DNA of 64,000 nucleotides, taken from the NCBI RefSeq assembly GCF_900115345.1, contig NZ_FOWC01000005.1:248001-312000 (forward strand), written 5' to 3'. Positions 29,685 through 38,090 of this stretch are shown here, in pieces. Under the pieces are notes generated by a model. The model saw only the letters and a list, made by a program, of their open reading frames with translations. It ran no database searches and was not told where the DNA came from. The position numbers were made by a program, and so were the translations under genes. The stretch comes from Amycolatopsis rubida. GTDB lineage: Bacteria; Actinomycetota; Actinomycetes; Mycobacteriales; Pseudonocardiaceae. How positions within the stretch are numbered: the stretch's first letter is position 1; every line of letters begins with the position of its first letter.

Positions 29685-30347
29685 TCAGCGGGCGAGCCTG
29701 CGCAATTCCGCGAGCCGGTGAACGGTCACCTGGCCGCGCGCGGTGCTGATCACCCCCTGGCGGCGGAGTTCCCGCGTCACCCTTGCCCACGATTCGCGCG
29801 AAATCGCCGCTGTCATAGCGAGTTCCGCTTGCGTTCCGGGCACCGCGACTTCGATGTCCGTACCTCGCCGCACGCCGTGCTGCACCGCCAGCTGCATCAG
29901 CTGCGCGGCGACGCGGCGGGTGGTCGTCCCGCCGCCGATGTCCAGCCATTGCCGTCCGACGTCGCGCATCCGGTCGGCCAGGACTTGCAGCAGCGCCCAG
30001 GAAATCGCCGCCTCGCGCCGGCACAGCGCGACGAACCGCGCGGCCGGCACGACCAGGACGTCCAGTTCGTCGAGCGCTTGCACTGTCGCCGACCTCCGTC
30101 CGCCGTCGATCACGGCCAGTTCGCCGATCACCTCGCCCGCGCCGCGGACGCCGATCACGACCTCGCGCCCGTCCGGCGTCGCGTTGGTGATCCGGACGTG
30201 CCCGGCAAGGAGGAGAAGCACCACCGAGGCCCGCTCGCCTTCGCGGCAGAGGACGTCCCCGCGCCGGTAAGCCTTGCGGACGGACAGCTCTTCGAACTTC
30301 GCGCGGTCCGCGTCGCCCAGCGCCGGCCAGAACCCGATCGCTTCCAC
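29685..30347 (-). CDS. Crp/Fnr-family transcriptional regulator
   Basis: The protein has 220 aa. The N-terminal cyclic-nucleotide-binding barrel has a phosphate-binding cassette close to that of CRP (residues 71-87, GEVIGELAVIDGGRRSA, Arg85/Ser86). The C-terminal winged helix (about 145-215) contains ISRESWARVTRELRRQGVIS. It lacks the N-terminal Cys cluster of FNR. It lies 33 bp after a cyclase-like gene on the same strand, so a cyclic nucleotide ligand is plausible but unproven. Confidence 0.88.
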   Translation of the reverse strand: MEAIGFWPALGDADRAKFEELSVRKAYRRGDVLCREGERASVVLLLLAGHVRITNATPDGREVVIGVRGAGEVIGELAVIDGGRRSATVQALDELDVLVVPAARFVALCRREAAISWALLQVLADRMRDVGRQWLDIGGGTTTRRVAAQLMQLAVQHGVRRGTDIEVAVPGTQAELAMTAAISRESWARVTRELRRQGVISTARGQVTVHRLAELRRLAR

Positions 30348-30380
30348 GGCGGTCCCCCTCCTCGTCGTCGGCCGGACCGG

Positions 30381-31001
30381 TCAGGCGATCAGTCCCGCTC
30401 CCGGCCGGACGGCGTCGGTGGTGCGGACCCAGCCGCGGGTCCGCTGCCCGCCGACGCGCACGTGGAAGGCGTGTGCGAAGGAGCTGCGGTCGATCCCGGC
30501 GTAGCCGTGCCGGACGACCGACCGGTGGATCGCGTTCGAGACGACGAGCGCGAGCGGCCCCGAGGAGCTGCGCAGCCTGCGTCTCAGGTCAGGGGCGTCG
30601 AGGAGACGGCAGGCGATGTCGATGTCCTCGCCGTACGGCCCGTGCGCGTCGTAGTGCACCTCGCCGGCGTGCACCGACACGCGCAGCCGGAAGGCCAGTT
30701 CGGGGTCCTGGTCGCCGTGCCGGGCGAGCAGTTCGGTCAGCGCGGGCACCACGCGGGCGAGCAGGACCGTCTTCGGTACCTCGTCGACGGGCCGGACGAG
30801 GCACAGCGCGCCGTCGCCCCGGTCCACGAACGGATCCCGGAACTGCTCGGTGATGCCGCCGGCCCGGAACGCCTCGTCGAGCAGGGCGAACAGGACCGAA
30901 CGGAGCCCGGCCCGAGCCGGGTTCGTGCGGGTGGTCGACCCTTCGATGTCGACGACCACGATGGCTCGGTGTACTGGTGCCTGTACTGCTGAGGTGTCCA
31001 T
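30381..31001 (-). CDS. Class III nucleotidyl-cyclase-like protein
   Basis: The protein has 206 aa, a single soluble catalytic-type domain. Metal-binding positions are present: Asp18 in VVVDIEGST and Asp63 in DRGDGALC. At the transition-state position, where active cyclases have Asn in a VNxAARL motif, it has Asp128 (EDIDIACRL); the Arg (132) is kept. It may therefore be atypical, with altered product, or inactive. AGGGGGG precedes the ATG. Neighbours: a Crp-like gene downstream, an HTH gene divergent upstream. Confidence 0.75.
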   Translation of the reverse strand: MDTSAVQAPVHRAIVVVDIEGSTTRTNPARAGLRSVLFALLDEAFRAGGITEQFRDPFVDRGDGALCLVRPVDEVPKTVLLARVVPALTELLARHGDQDPELAFRLRVSVHAGEVHYDAHGPYGEDIDIACRLLDAPDLRRRLRSSSGPLALVVSNAIHRSVVRHGYAGIDRSSFAHAFHVRVGGQRTRGWVRTTDAVRPGAGLIA

Positions 31002-31010
31002 GACCGCCCC

Positions 31011-31070
31011 CCTATTTCAGGAAGCTACTGAAATCTAGTAGACTTTCACAGTAGCTACTATAAGGGTGGG
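31011..31070. promoter_or_regulatory. AT-rich palindromic region before the cyclase-like gene
   Basis: In contrast to its GC-rich surroundings, this stretch holds tttcag-N7-ctgaaa (31015-31033), a tctagta element and a perfect 10-bp palindrome, agtagctact (31050-31059), with the agtagct/agctact core recurring. It directly precedes the cyclase-like start and probably holds its promoter and operator. The regulator is unknown; the divergent HTH protein or the Crp-like protein are candidates. Confidence 0.55.
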
Positions 31071-31254
31071 CCCGTACTGAAACAATGGTGTCGCGCACCC
31101 GACATCTTCGGTTCAGGCGCGGGTCTAGTCCGCGATTGGCCACCCCTGAACGCTCGCTGACACTCGACCCCGGCCCGTCCGGCCATCCCGGCGTCCCGGG
31201 TGTAGAATCCCCGCCATTCACGCCTGACTGAACTTCACTGAAGGGTCTGAAGTC

Positions 31255-32322
31255 GTGTCTCAGCCCAACCCGGCGCTCGCCGCTCGCCTGCGTACCCTGC
31301 GCAAGGAGAGCTGGTCCGACGTGGTGCTCACCCAGAAGCAGCTCGCCGAGGCCTTCGGCGTGAGCACCGGCCTGCTGTCGTCGTGGGAGAACGTGGCGAA
31401 ACCGGTGACGCCCCCGCCTCCGCGCCTCGAGGCGTACGCGACCTTCTTCGCCACCCGCCGTTCGGTGCAGGGCCCCAAACTCCACCTCCTCGGCATCGAG
31501 AACCTGACCGACGACGAGCACACCGTCCGCAAGGAGCTGCTCGCGGAGCTCCAGGCGCTGCGCGGCGACCTCGACGACCCGCCCGCCCAGCCGGTCTTCG
31601 CCCCGTCGAGCCTGTGGCACTTCCCGCCGAACCAGGACATCGTGATCGTCTGCGCGCAGCTGCCGGAGAAGTACCGGATCTCCTACACCGACCCGTCCAG
31701 CCCGGACTTCGTGAACCTCTACACCTACGCCGACCCGGACGCGCTGGTCGAGCTCTACGGCCACATCCGCGCGTGCAACCCGGCGAGCAACGTCACCTTC
31801 CGCACCACCGACCAGAACACGACCCTGTCGGCGGACGAGTACACCGCGCACCTGGTGCTGCTCGGCGGCGTCGACTGGAACCCGCAGACGCGCGCGCTGC
31901 TCGACCGGGTCGACGTGCCGGTCCGCCAGATCAGCCGCAAGGGCGACGAGGACCAGCTGGACAGCGGGTTCGAAGTGACCCGCCCGGACGGCACGTCCCA
32001 GATGTTCAGCGCCAAACTGCGCAACGGCGTCCTGCTTGAGGACGTCGCGCATTTTTACCACGGCGTCAGCCCGCTCAACCGCAAGCGCACCGTGACCGTG
32101 TGCAACGGAATGTACAGCCGCGGCACCCTCGGGGCCGTACGAGCGCTGACCGACCGCCGCTTCCGCGACCGCAACCAGGCCTACCTCGACCGGCGCTTCG
32201 CGGGCGCGGATTCCTTCAGCATCATCAGCCGGGTCCCGGTCTTCGACAACCAGGGGCTCACCCCTGACTGGACCCTGCCAGAAAACCGGCTGCACGAGTG
32301 GCCAGAATCGAGCCTCACATGA
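31255..32322 (+). CDS. HTH (XRE-like) protein with a conserved C-terminal domain of unknown function
   Basis: The protein has 355 aa from a GTG start (GAAGGG upstream). An N-terminal helix-turn-helix (about residues 8-55, LTQKQLAEAFGVSTGLLSSWEN) and a Pro-rich linker lead into a ~230-residue alpha/beta domain: DIVIVCAQLP, DALVELYGHIRACNP, YTAHLVLLGGVDWN, LLEDVAHFYHG, CNGMYSRGTLGAVRALTD and DNQGLTPDW. The alternation of strands and helices suggests a Rossmann-like sensor or enzyme domain; no family name is assigned. Its stop overlaps the start of a glycosyltransferase gene. Confidence 0.75.
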   Translation: MSQPNPALAARLRTLRKESWSDVVLTQKQLAEAFGVSTGLLSSWENVAKPVTPPPPRLEAYATFFATRRSVQGPKLHLLGIENLTDDEHTVRKELLAELQALRGDLDDPPAQPVFAPSSLWHFPPNQDIVIVCAQLPEKYRISYTDPSSPDFVNLYTYADPDALVELYGHIRACNPASNVTFRTTDQNTTLSADEYTAHLVLLGGVDWNPQTRALLDRVDVPVRQISRKGDEDQLDSGFEVTRPDGTSQMFSAKLRNGVLLEDVAHFYHGVSPLNRKRTVTVCNGMYSRGTLGAVRALTDRRFRDRNQAYLDRRFAGADSFSIISRVPVFDNQGLTPDWTLPENRLHEWPESSLT

Positions 32323-33476
32323 CCGCGACCGTCGCAGCGCCGGCACAGCACACGACGCATCAGCGGCTGCTGCATCACGTCGCCGCCGAAGACGCGCCGC
32401 AGGCCAGGCTGGACGCGATCGTCGTGCCCAACGGCCGCCCCGCCGCCTATCTCAAGGACGCTTTCCGCGCCGCCCGCGAAGTCGACGCCACGCTTCTGCT
32501 GCTGTGCAGCAAGAACGCGCGCGCGACCGACGCGGTGCTCGCCGCGAAGCGCGCCGGGGTGCGAGTCCGCGCGATCGACACCGACGAGGCCGCCGGTCTC
32601 GGCGCCGTCCCGCCGTTCGCGACGAGCAAGCTGCTGCAGGCGAAGCGCCTGCTGCGCCGAACCGACACGAGCTTCAAGCGCAACCTCGGCGTGCTCGTCG
32701 CCGACCTGGCGGGCTGGCAGCGCATCCTGTTCCTCGACGACGACATCCGGCTGTACCCGCACAAGGACATCCCGCTTCCGCGGCCGAGCAACCTGCGCGC
32801 CGCCGCGGGCCTGCTCGACGAGTACGCGGCGGCGGGCCTCGCCAACATCGGCATGCCGGACAACTCCGTGGTGTGCCACGCCTACCGCGAGTCCGGCGGA
32901 AAACAGGACACGTTCGTCGGCGGCGGCGCGCTGGCGCTCGGGCGCGACGCGTTCTCCTCGTTCTTCCCGGACATCTACAACGAGGACTGGTTTTTCCTCC
33001 TCAGCGGAACCGGTTTGCGCGCCACCGCGGTCACCAGCTTCGCCTACCAGCACGACTACGACCCCTATCGCAACACCGTGCGCGCCCGGTCGGAGGAACT
33101 GGGCGACACGCTCGCCGAGGGCATCTACTGCCTGCTGGACAACGGTCGCGGCATCGCCGACGCGAACGCCGCGTACTGGGCGGACTTCCTGGAAAGCCGC
33201 CGGGCGTTCATCCGCACCACGCTGCGCCAGGTCCAGGACGCGCCCTACCTGACCGGCGGGTACGAGGACCGGATGCGCGCGGCGCTGAAGGCCGCGCACG
33301 GCCGCAGCCTGCTGATCGAGCCGGACTTGTGCGTCCGGTACCTGCGCGCTTGGCAGCGGGACCGGGACACGTGGCAGACGCATCTGCTGTCGCTGCGCGC
33401 GCGGCACGCTTCGGCGGGCGATCCCGACGCCGCTTTCGACACGCTGGGGATCTCGGAGATCGTGCACAAGTCCTGA
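32319..33476 (+). CDS. GT-A-type glycosyltransferase-like protein
   Basis: The protein has 385 aa from the ATG at 32319, which overlaps the stop of the HTH gene (ATGA); an in-frame ATG at 32298 would overlap more. A nucleotide-sugar-transferase pattern is visible: RLDAIVVPNGRPAAYLKDA at the start, a DxD-type motif in ILFLDDDIRLYP (Asp140-142), GGGALALGRDAF and a NEDWFFLL acceptor-side motif. It has no membrane helix or signal peptide, so it acts in the cytoplasm. Acceptor and donor are unknown. Coupling to an HTH protein is unusual for a biosynthetic enzyme. Confidence 0.72.
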   Translation: MTATVAAPAQHTTHQRLLHHVAAEDAPQARLDAIVVPNGRPAAYLKDAFRAAREVDATLLLLCSKNARATDAVLAAKRAGVRVRAIDTDEAAGLGAVPPFATSKLLQAKRLLRRTDTSFKRNLGVLVADLAGWQRILFLDDDIRLYPHKDIPLPRPSNLRAAAGLLDEYAAAGLANIGMPDNSVVCHAYRESGGKQDTFVGGGALALGRDAFSSFFPDIYNEDWFFLLSGTGLRATAVTSFAYQHDYDPYRNTVRARSEELGDTLAEGIYCLLDNGRGIADANAAYWADFLESRRAFIRTTLRQVQDAPYLTGGYEDRMRAALKAAHGRSLLIEPDLCVRYLRAWQRDRDTWQTHLLSLRARHASAGDPDAAFDTLGISEIVHKS

Positions 33477-33480
33477 AGGT

Positions 33481-34026
33481 TCAGCGTTCGCCGCGGGTGC
33501 GGCCGGCGAGCGGCGCGGGACGGTCGTCCGGCAGCCGCTTCACCAGCACGTGGCAGCGCTCAGCTTCGGAAGTCGTGCGCCCGTCCGGCGAAACGCGCTC
33601 GGCGTAGCAGACGACCGTGCCGTGGCCCCAGTCGTGGTAGCCGAGGCGGCGGTACAGCCGGGCGGCGCGAGTGTTGTCCGTGCGGACCGCGAGCGCGCCC
33701 AACGCGTGCCCGTGGCCGACCAGGTAGTCCTCGACCGCGCGCACGAGAGCCGCGCCGATGCCGCGGTTGCGCGCCTCCGGGGCCACTTCCAGGTGAGTCA
33801 GCAGCGGGACGCCCGGCAGATGGCCGCGGATCGGCGGCTCCTCGGCGTCTTCGAGCCAGAGGTACACGTCGCCGACCGGCCGCGCGGAGCACCACGCGGC
33901 GAACAGGACGCCGAGCCCTTTCGCCTGCCGGGTGAACCGGTCCTCGAAAAACCCCTGGTCGCCGAGGACCTCCGCCAGCGCCGCGAGGTCCGCCTGCTCA
34001 GCCGGCCGGATCGAGACCTCGCCCAT
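33481..34026 (-). CDS. GNAT-family N-acetyltransferase
   Basis: The protein has 181 aa from the ATG at 34026. The acetyl-CoA binding motif is clear (HLEVAPEARNRGIGAALVRA), followed by AVRTDNTRAARLYRRLGYHDWG typical of motif B. The substrate is unknown. It is convergent with the glycosyltransferase gene with only 4 bp between stops. Confidence 0.9.
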   Translation of the reverse strand: MGEVSIRPAEQADLAALAEVLGDQGFFEDRFTRQAKGLGVLFAAWCSARPVGDVYLWLEDAEEPPIRGHLPGVPLLTHLEVAPEARNRGIGAALVRAVEDYLVGHGHALGALAVRTDNTRAARLYRRLGYHDWGHGTVVCYAERVSPDGRTTSEAERCHVLVKRLPDDRPAPLAGRTRGER

Positions 34027-34433
34027 CAACGCCGACTCCTGTCCGCGGGACCGGGGCACGCGAGCGGCAGGCCCTGGCCGCGGTCCTGATCTTGGCCGCC
34101 CGGCCTCAAGAGTATGTGTGCGCCCGGGAGCCGCGAAGACGGCGAATGCCGCAGCGCGATCCGGCGAACGGAGCAACCGGCCGCCCCGCGCCGCCGCGCC
34201 CCTCCCCCGGTTTTCACGTTTCCCATACACCCCGGGACGAGCCGGTTCAAACGGAAACCGCGCAGTAGTGCGGAAAACCGCTTCTGTCGCGAGGTTCGGC
34301 GCGGGAATGAGCGGTCGGCTGGGCGGGGTTCAGCGGATCCAGTCGTGTTCGCGGGTGTGCGCGGCGGCGGAAGCCAGGTGCACGACCGCGTCCCGGCCGC
34401 ACTGGGTCAGCGCGCTGCCGAACGTCCCCGTTC
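34027..34433. other. Gene-free spacer between GNAT and priA
   Basis: This 407-bp gap has no frame with a credible start and composition. Just after the priA stop a minus-strand frame reads VVHLASAAAHTREHDWIR and stops at 34330. It looks protein-like but has no start of its own and may be a gene remnant. Confidence 0.6.
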
Positions 34434-36536
34434 CTAGATCAGGTCCAGCGGATCCAGCTGCACCCGCACCGGCTCGACCGCTTTCCGGGCGTCCCGGCGG
34501 GCCACCGCGTCGCGCACCACCGTCGCCAGGGCGCGGCCGTCCGGGCGGGCCACCCGCACCAGCGCCCGTTCTCGTTCCGCGTTGCCCTCGTCGTCGTAAT
34601 CGCCCAGCGGGACCGGACCCAGCACCTCGCCGCTGCCCGGCAGCGGAAGGTCGTCGAGCACGCTCGCCACCGCGGCCGGGCTGCCCTCGACGCTCGCCAT
34701 CCGCATCGCGGGCGGGAAACCGAGTTCCCGGCGCTGGTCCAATTCCTGGCTCGCGTGCCAGGCCGGGTCCCAGCGCACCAGAGCCTGCACCACCGCCAGC
34801 CCGCCTTCCGCGCCGACGATCACCCGGCCCCCGCCCGACGCCGGGCGGACCAGCGAGCCTGCGGCCATCCAGCGGCGGAGAGTTTCTTCCGCGGCACGCA
34901 GATCCTGACGTCCCAGCAACGCCCAGCCGTCCAGCAGCAGCGCCGCGCCGTACCCGCCTTCGGCGACCGGCTCCGCGCCTGGCGTGCAGACCACCAGCGC
35001 CGGGCGACCCGGGACGGTCGCCAGCACTTCGGTCGCGCCGGAGGTCCGGACCGGAACCCCGGGGAAGGCCCGGCCCAGTTCTTCGGCGGTGCGTTTCGCG
35101 CCGACCACCACCGCCCGCAACCGGACGGAACCGCAAGCGGGGCAACGGAAAGCGGTCTCCGGGACACCGCACCACCGGCAGGCGGGCGGGCGCGGGGCGC
35201 CGTCCGCCGACCCGCCGGGCAACGCGAGCGGACCGGCGCAGCGACGGCAGTGGGCGGGCGTCCGGCAGTGGCCGCACGACAATCCGGGAACGTAACCGCG
35301 GCGCGGAACCTGGACCAAAGCCGGCAGTCCGGCGGCGAAAGCTTGGCGCGCGGCTTCGAACGCGACCGCGGGCAGCCGGGCGACCCGGGCGGCTTCGTCG
35401 CGCGCCACGTCGAAGTCCTCGCCGACCGGGGTCACCCGCGGGGCGGCGGCGCGGAGTTCGGCGCGACCGGCCTGGATCTGTTGCGCCCAGCCGGATTCCA
35501 CCAGCAGCTGCGCCTCGGCGGTCCGGGCGAATCCGCCGGCCAGGAACGCCGATTTCGTGGCGTGGGCCCGATCCATCAGCACATCCCGCACGTGCGGGTA
35601 CGGGGCATGCGGATCCAGGTGCAGATCGTCGCCGTCGTCCCAGACGACGAACAGACCGGGATCGGCGACGGGCGCGAACATCGCCGCGCGAGTGCCGACC
35701 ACCACGCGGACCGCACCGCGCAGCACGGAAAGCCAGCGACGGTACCGTTCGGCCGGTCCCAGCCCGGCGATCAGCGCGGCGACGCCCTGCTCCCCCACCA
35801 GTTCGATGCACGCCTCGTGCACCCGGGTGAGGTCGCGGTGGTCCGGGACTACCAGGACCGCACCTCGGCCTCGGGCGGCCGCGGTGGCGGCTGCTTCGGC
35901 CAGGCGGCGCGGCCAGTCCTCGCCGGGGAGTGCTTGCCAGACCGCGTTCGCTTGGCGGGATTCGGCGATCGCTTCCAGGAAGGCTTCGCCGTGGTGGTAG
36001 CGGGACCAGGCGGAGACGTCCGGCGCGTCCGGCGCGGGGGCCGGTGCCGCGGGTGGTTCGCCTTCTGCCTTCGCGTGCCTTGGGGGCAAGGCCAGGCGCA
36101 GGACGTCGGAGAGGGTTCCGGCGTACCGGTCGGCTACCGAGCGGCAGACGGCGTGCAGCGAGGGCGGGAGGACGGGCTCGCTTGAGGTGACGCGTTCCAG
36201 GTAGGCGAGTTTTCGCTCGTATTCCGTCGTGTCGGTGCGTTCGATGAGGTAGCCGTCGACGAGCTGACCGGCGAAGCGCACCCGGACTCGGCAGCCGGGG
36301 ACCGCGGATTCGTGCAGTTTTTCCGGGACCTGGTAGTCGAAGGTGCGGTCCAGGTGGGCCAGGGGAATGTCTACGGCGATCTTCGCGACCGGGAGTTCCG
36401 GGGCGGGGGTTTGCTGGCCTTTGCGGGAGCGGGCGGGTTTGCGGGGGGTCTTCTTCGCCGGGGTGGCCTTCGGCTCCGGGGTGGAGCGCGGAGGCTCCGG
36501 GAGGTCCCATAGGGGGGTGGGCTCGGAGCTGGTCAC
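34434..36536 (-). CDS. priA: PriA-like primosomal protein without helicase motifs
   Basis: The protein has 700 aa from a GTG start. A Pro/Lys-rich N-terminus leads into the DNA-binding domain (AVDIPLAHLDRTFDYQVP). The region where PriA normally has a GxGKT Walker A reads RGRGAVLVVPDHRDL, and the DEAH box is replaced by VVWDDGDDL, so ATP hydrolysis is not expected. Zinc-binding cysteines remain (SCGHCRTPAHCRRC and CRWCG/CPACGSVRL). Actinobacterial PriA proteins are commonly of this form; a structural role in replication restart is inferred. Confidence 0.9.
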   Translation of the reverse strand: MTSSEPTPLWDLPEPPRSTPEPKATPAKKTPRKPARSRKGQQTPAPELPVAKIAVDIPLAHLDRTFDYQVPEKLHESAVPGCRVRVRFAGQLVDGYLIERTDTTEYERKLAYLERVTSSEPVLPPSLHAVCRSVADRYAGTLSDVLRLALPPRHAKAEGEPPAAPAPAPDAPDVSAWSRYHHGEAFLEAIAESRQANAVWQALPGEDWPRRLAEAAATAAARGRGAVLVVPDHRDLTRVHEACIELVGEQGVAALIAGLGPAERYRRWLSVLRGAVRVVVGTRAAMFAPVADPGLFVVWDDGDDLHLDPHAPYPHVRDVLMDRAHATKSAFLAGGFARTAEAQLLVESGWAQQIQAGRAELRAAAPRVTPVGEDFDVARDEAARVARLPAVAFEAARQAFAAGLPALVQVPRRGYVPGLSCGHCRTPAHCRRCAGPLALPGGSADGAPRPPACRWCGVPETAFRCPACGSVRLRAVVVGAKRTAEELGRAFPGVPVRTSGATEVLATVPGRPALVVCTPGAEPVAEGGYGAALLLDGWALLGRQDLRAAEETLRRWMAAGSLVRPASGGGRVIVGAEGGLAVVQALVRWDPAWHASQELDQRRELGFPPAMRMASVEGSPAAVASVLDDLPLPGSGEVLGPVPLGDYDDEGNAERERALVRVARPDGRALATVVRDAVARRDARKAVEPVRVQLDPLDLI

Positions 36537-36797
36537 TGGAAGATCTCTACCAGACTGGTCCGACAGTCCTGTTGCCGAGGGAAGGGTGCGGCGAGGCCCG
36601 AGTGTGCTGACGGTTCCGGGATGCGGGACGGGCTGGCTGCCTCGACGCGTTGGGTCCGCTGGCTGCGGTTCTCGGCACCGTGCGGCCGGACGAGCCGGGA
36701 GAACGGGCCGTGAGGGTTCCCCTCACGAAACGACGGCGGGTCGTGAGGGGAACCCTGGGGGAATCAGAGTCAATGAGGGTGGCTCACGGACAGCGGG
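36537..36797. other. Spacer between metK and priA
   Basis: Downstream of metK on the minus strand. It contains the second copy of the dispersed hairpin repeat (36708-36800); the other part has no recognisable feature. Confidence 0.7.
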
Positions 36798-36800
36798 TCA
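36708..36800. repeat. Dispersed hairpin repeat, copy B (inverted relative to copy A)
   Basis: Read on the minus strand from the metK stop, the sequence matches copy A segment by segment: ccgctgtccgtgag, caccctcattgactctgatt, gggttcccctcacgaccc and gtgaggggaacc. Stems gtgagggttcccctcac and gtgaggggaaccc can pair. It overlaps the metK stop codon and probably serves as its terminator. Confidence 0.85.
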
Positions 36801-38000
36801 GGCGCCTGCCAGCGAGCGCAGGGCGTCGGCGCGGGCGGTGCTTTCCCACGGGAGGTTCAGGTCGGGGCGGCCGAAGTGGCCGTACGCGGCGGTCGGGGCG
36901 TAGATCGGGCGCAGCAGGTCCAGGTCGCGGATGATCGCGGCGGGGCGCAGGTCGAAGACCTCGCTGATGGCCGACTGGATCTTGCTCGGATCGACCGTCT
37001 CGGTGCCGAACGTCTCGACGAACAGGCCCACCGGGGCGGCCTTGCCGATCGCGTACGCCACCTGCACCTCGACCCGTCCGGCCAGGCCCGCGGCGACCAC
37101 GTTCTTGGCCACCCAGCGCATCGCGTACGCGGCCGAACGGTCCACCTTGGACGGGTCCTTGCCGGAGAACGCGCCGCCGCCGTGGCGGGCCATGCCGCCG
37201 TAGGTGTCGACGATGATTTTGCGGCCGGTGAGCCCGGCGTCGCCCATCGGGCCGCCGATCACGAAGCGGCCGGTCGGGTTCACCAGGAGACGGGTGCCGC
37301 CGGTGTCGAGGCCCAGTTCGGCCAGCTCCGGCTGCACGACGTGCTTGCGCACGTCGACCCCGAGCATCTGCTCCAGGTCGATCCCGTCCGCGTGCTGGGT
37401 GGAGACCACGACGGTGTCGAGCCGCACCGGCTGTTCGCCCGCGTACTCGATGGTGACCTGGGTCTTGCCGTCCGGGCGCAGGTACGGCAGCACGCCGTCC
37501 TTGCGGACCGCGGTCAGCCGGCGCGACAGGCGGTGTGCGAGCGCGATCGGGAGCGGCATCAGCTCGGGCGTGTCCGAGCAGGCGTAGCCGAACATCAGGC
37601 CCTGGTCGCCCGCGCCCTGGCGGTTGATCTCGTCCTCGTCCGATTCCACGCGCGATTCGTACGCGGTGTCGACGCCCTGCGCGATGTCCGGGGACTGCGA
37701 GCCGATCGCCACGTTCACGCCGCAGGAGTTGCCGTCGAAGCCCTTGGCCGACGAGTCGTAGCCGATGCGCAGGATGACGTCCCGCACGATGGTGGGGATG
37801 TCCGCGTAGGCCTCGGTCGTCACCTCGCCCGCGACGTGCACCTGGCCCGTCGTGATCAGGGTCTCGACCGCGACCCGGCTGCGCGGGTCCTTGGTCAGCA
37901 GGCCGTCGAGGATCGAGTCGCTGATGGCGTCACAGATCTTGTCGGGGTGGCCTTCCGTCACGGATTCCGACGTGAACAGCCTTTTCGTGGACGCAGACAC
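36798..38000 (-). CDS. metK: S-adenosylmethionine synthetase
   Basis: The protein has 400 aa from the GTG at 38000, chosen because [20 protein letters not shown] is the usual N-terminus. Catalytic motifs are [52 protein letters not shown] and [19 protein letters not shown]. It makes SAM from methionine and ATP. No SAM riboswitch was recognised upstream. It follows coaBC with a gap of about 90 bp. Confidence 0.97.
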   Translation of the reverse strand: MSASTKRLFTSESVTEGHPDKICDAISDSILDGLLTKDPRSRVAVETLITTGQVHVAGEVTTEAYADIPTIVRDVILRIGYDSSAKGFDGNSCGVNVAIGSQSPDIAQGVDTAYESRVESDEDEINRQGAGDQGLMFGYACSDTPELMPLPIALAHRLSRRLTAVRKDGVLPYLRPDGKTQVTIEYAGEQPVRLDTVVVSTQHADGIDLEQMLGVDVRKHVVQPELAELGLDTGGTRLLVNPTGRFVIGGPMGDAGLTGRKIIVDTYGGMARHGGGAFSGKDPSKVDRSAAYAMRWVAKNVVAAGLAGRVEVQVAYAIGKAAPVGLFVETFGTETVDPSKIQSAISEVFDLRPAAIIRDLDLLRPIYAPTAAYGHFGRPDLNLPWESTARADALRSLAGA

Positions 38001-38090
38001 GACCTCGTCACTTCCCTCGGTCAAGCGATGGCGCCCCACCGGTATTTCAGGCGCTCCTGGCACAGCCCACCCTACCCAGCGGGCCTGTAG

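Noticed and set aside
34330-34433. Small gene after priA ending HTREHDWIR
   Set aside because: The readable tail has no start codon with a ribosome binding site and no recognisable family; kept only as a possible remnant in the spacer entry.
26778-36800. The A/B inverted repeats as ends of a transposon
   Set aside because: There is no transposase or integrase between them, priA is collinear with metK and fmt as expected, and a third copy exists outside; they are better explained as dispersed terminator repeats.
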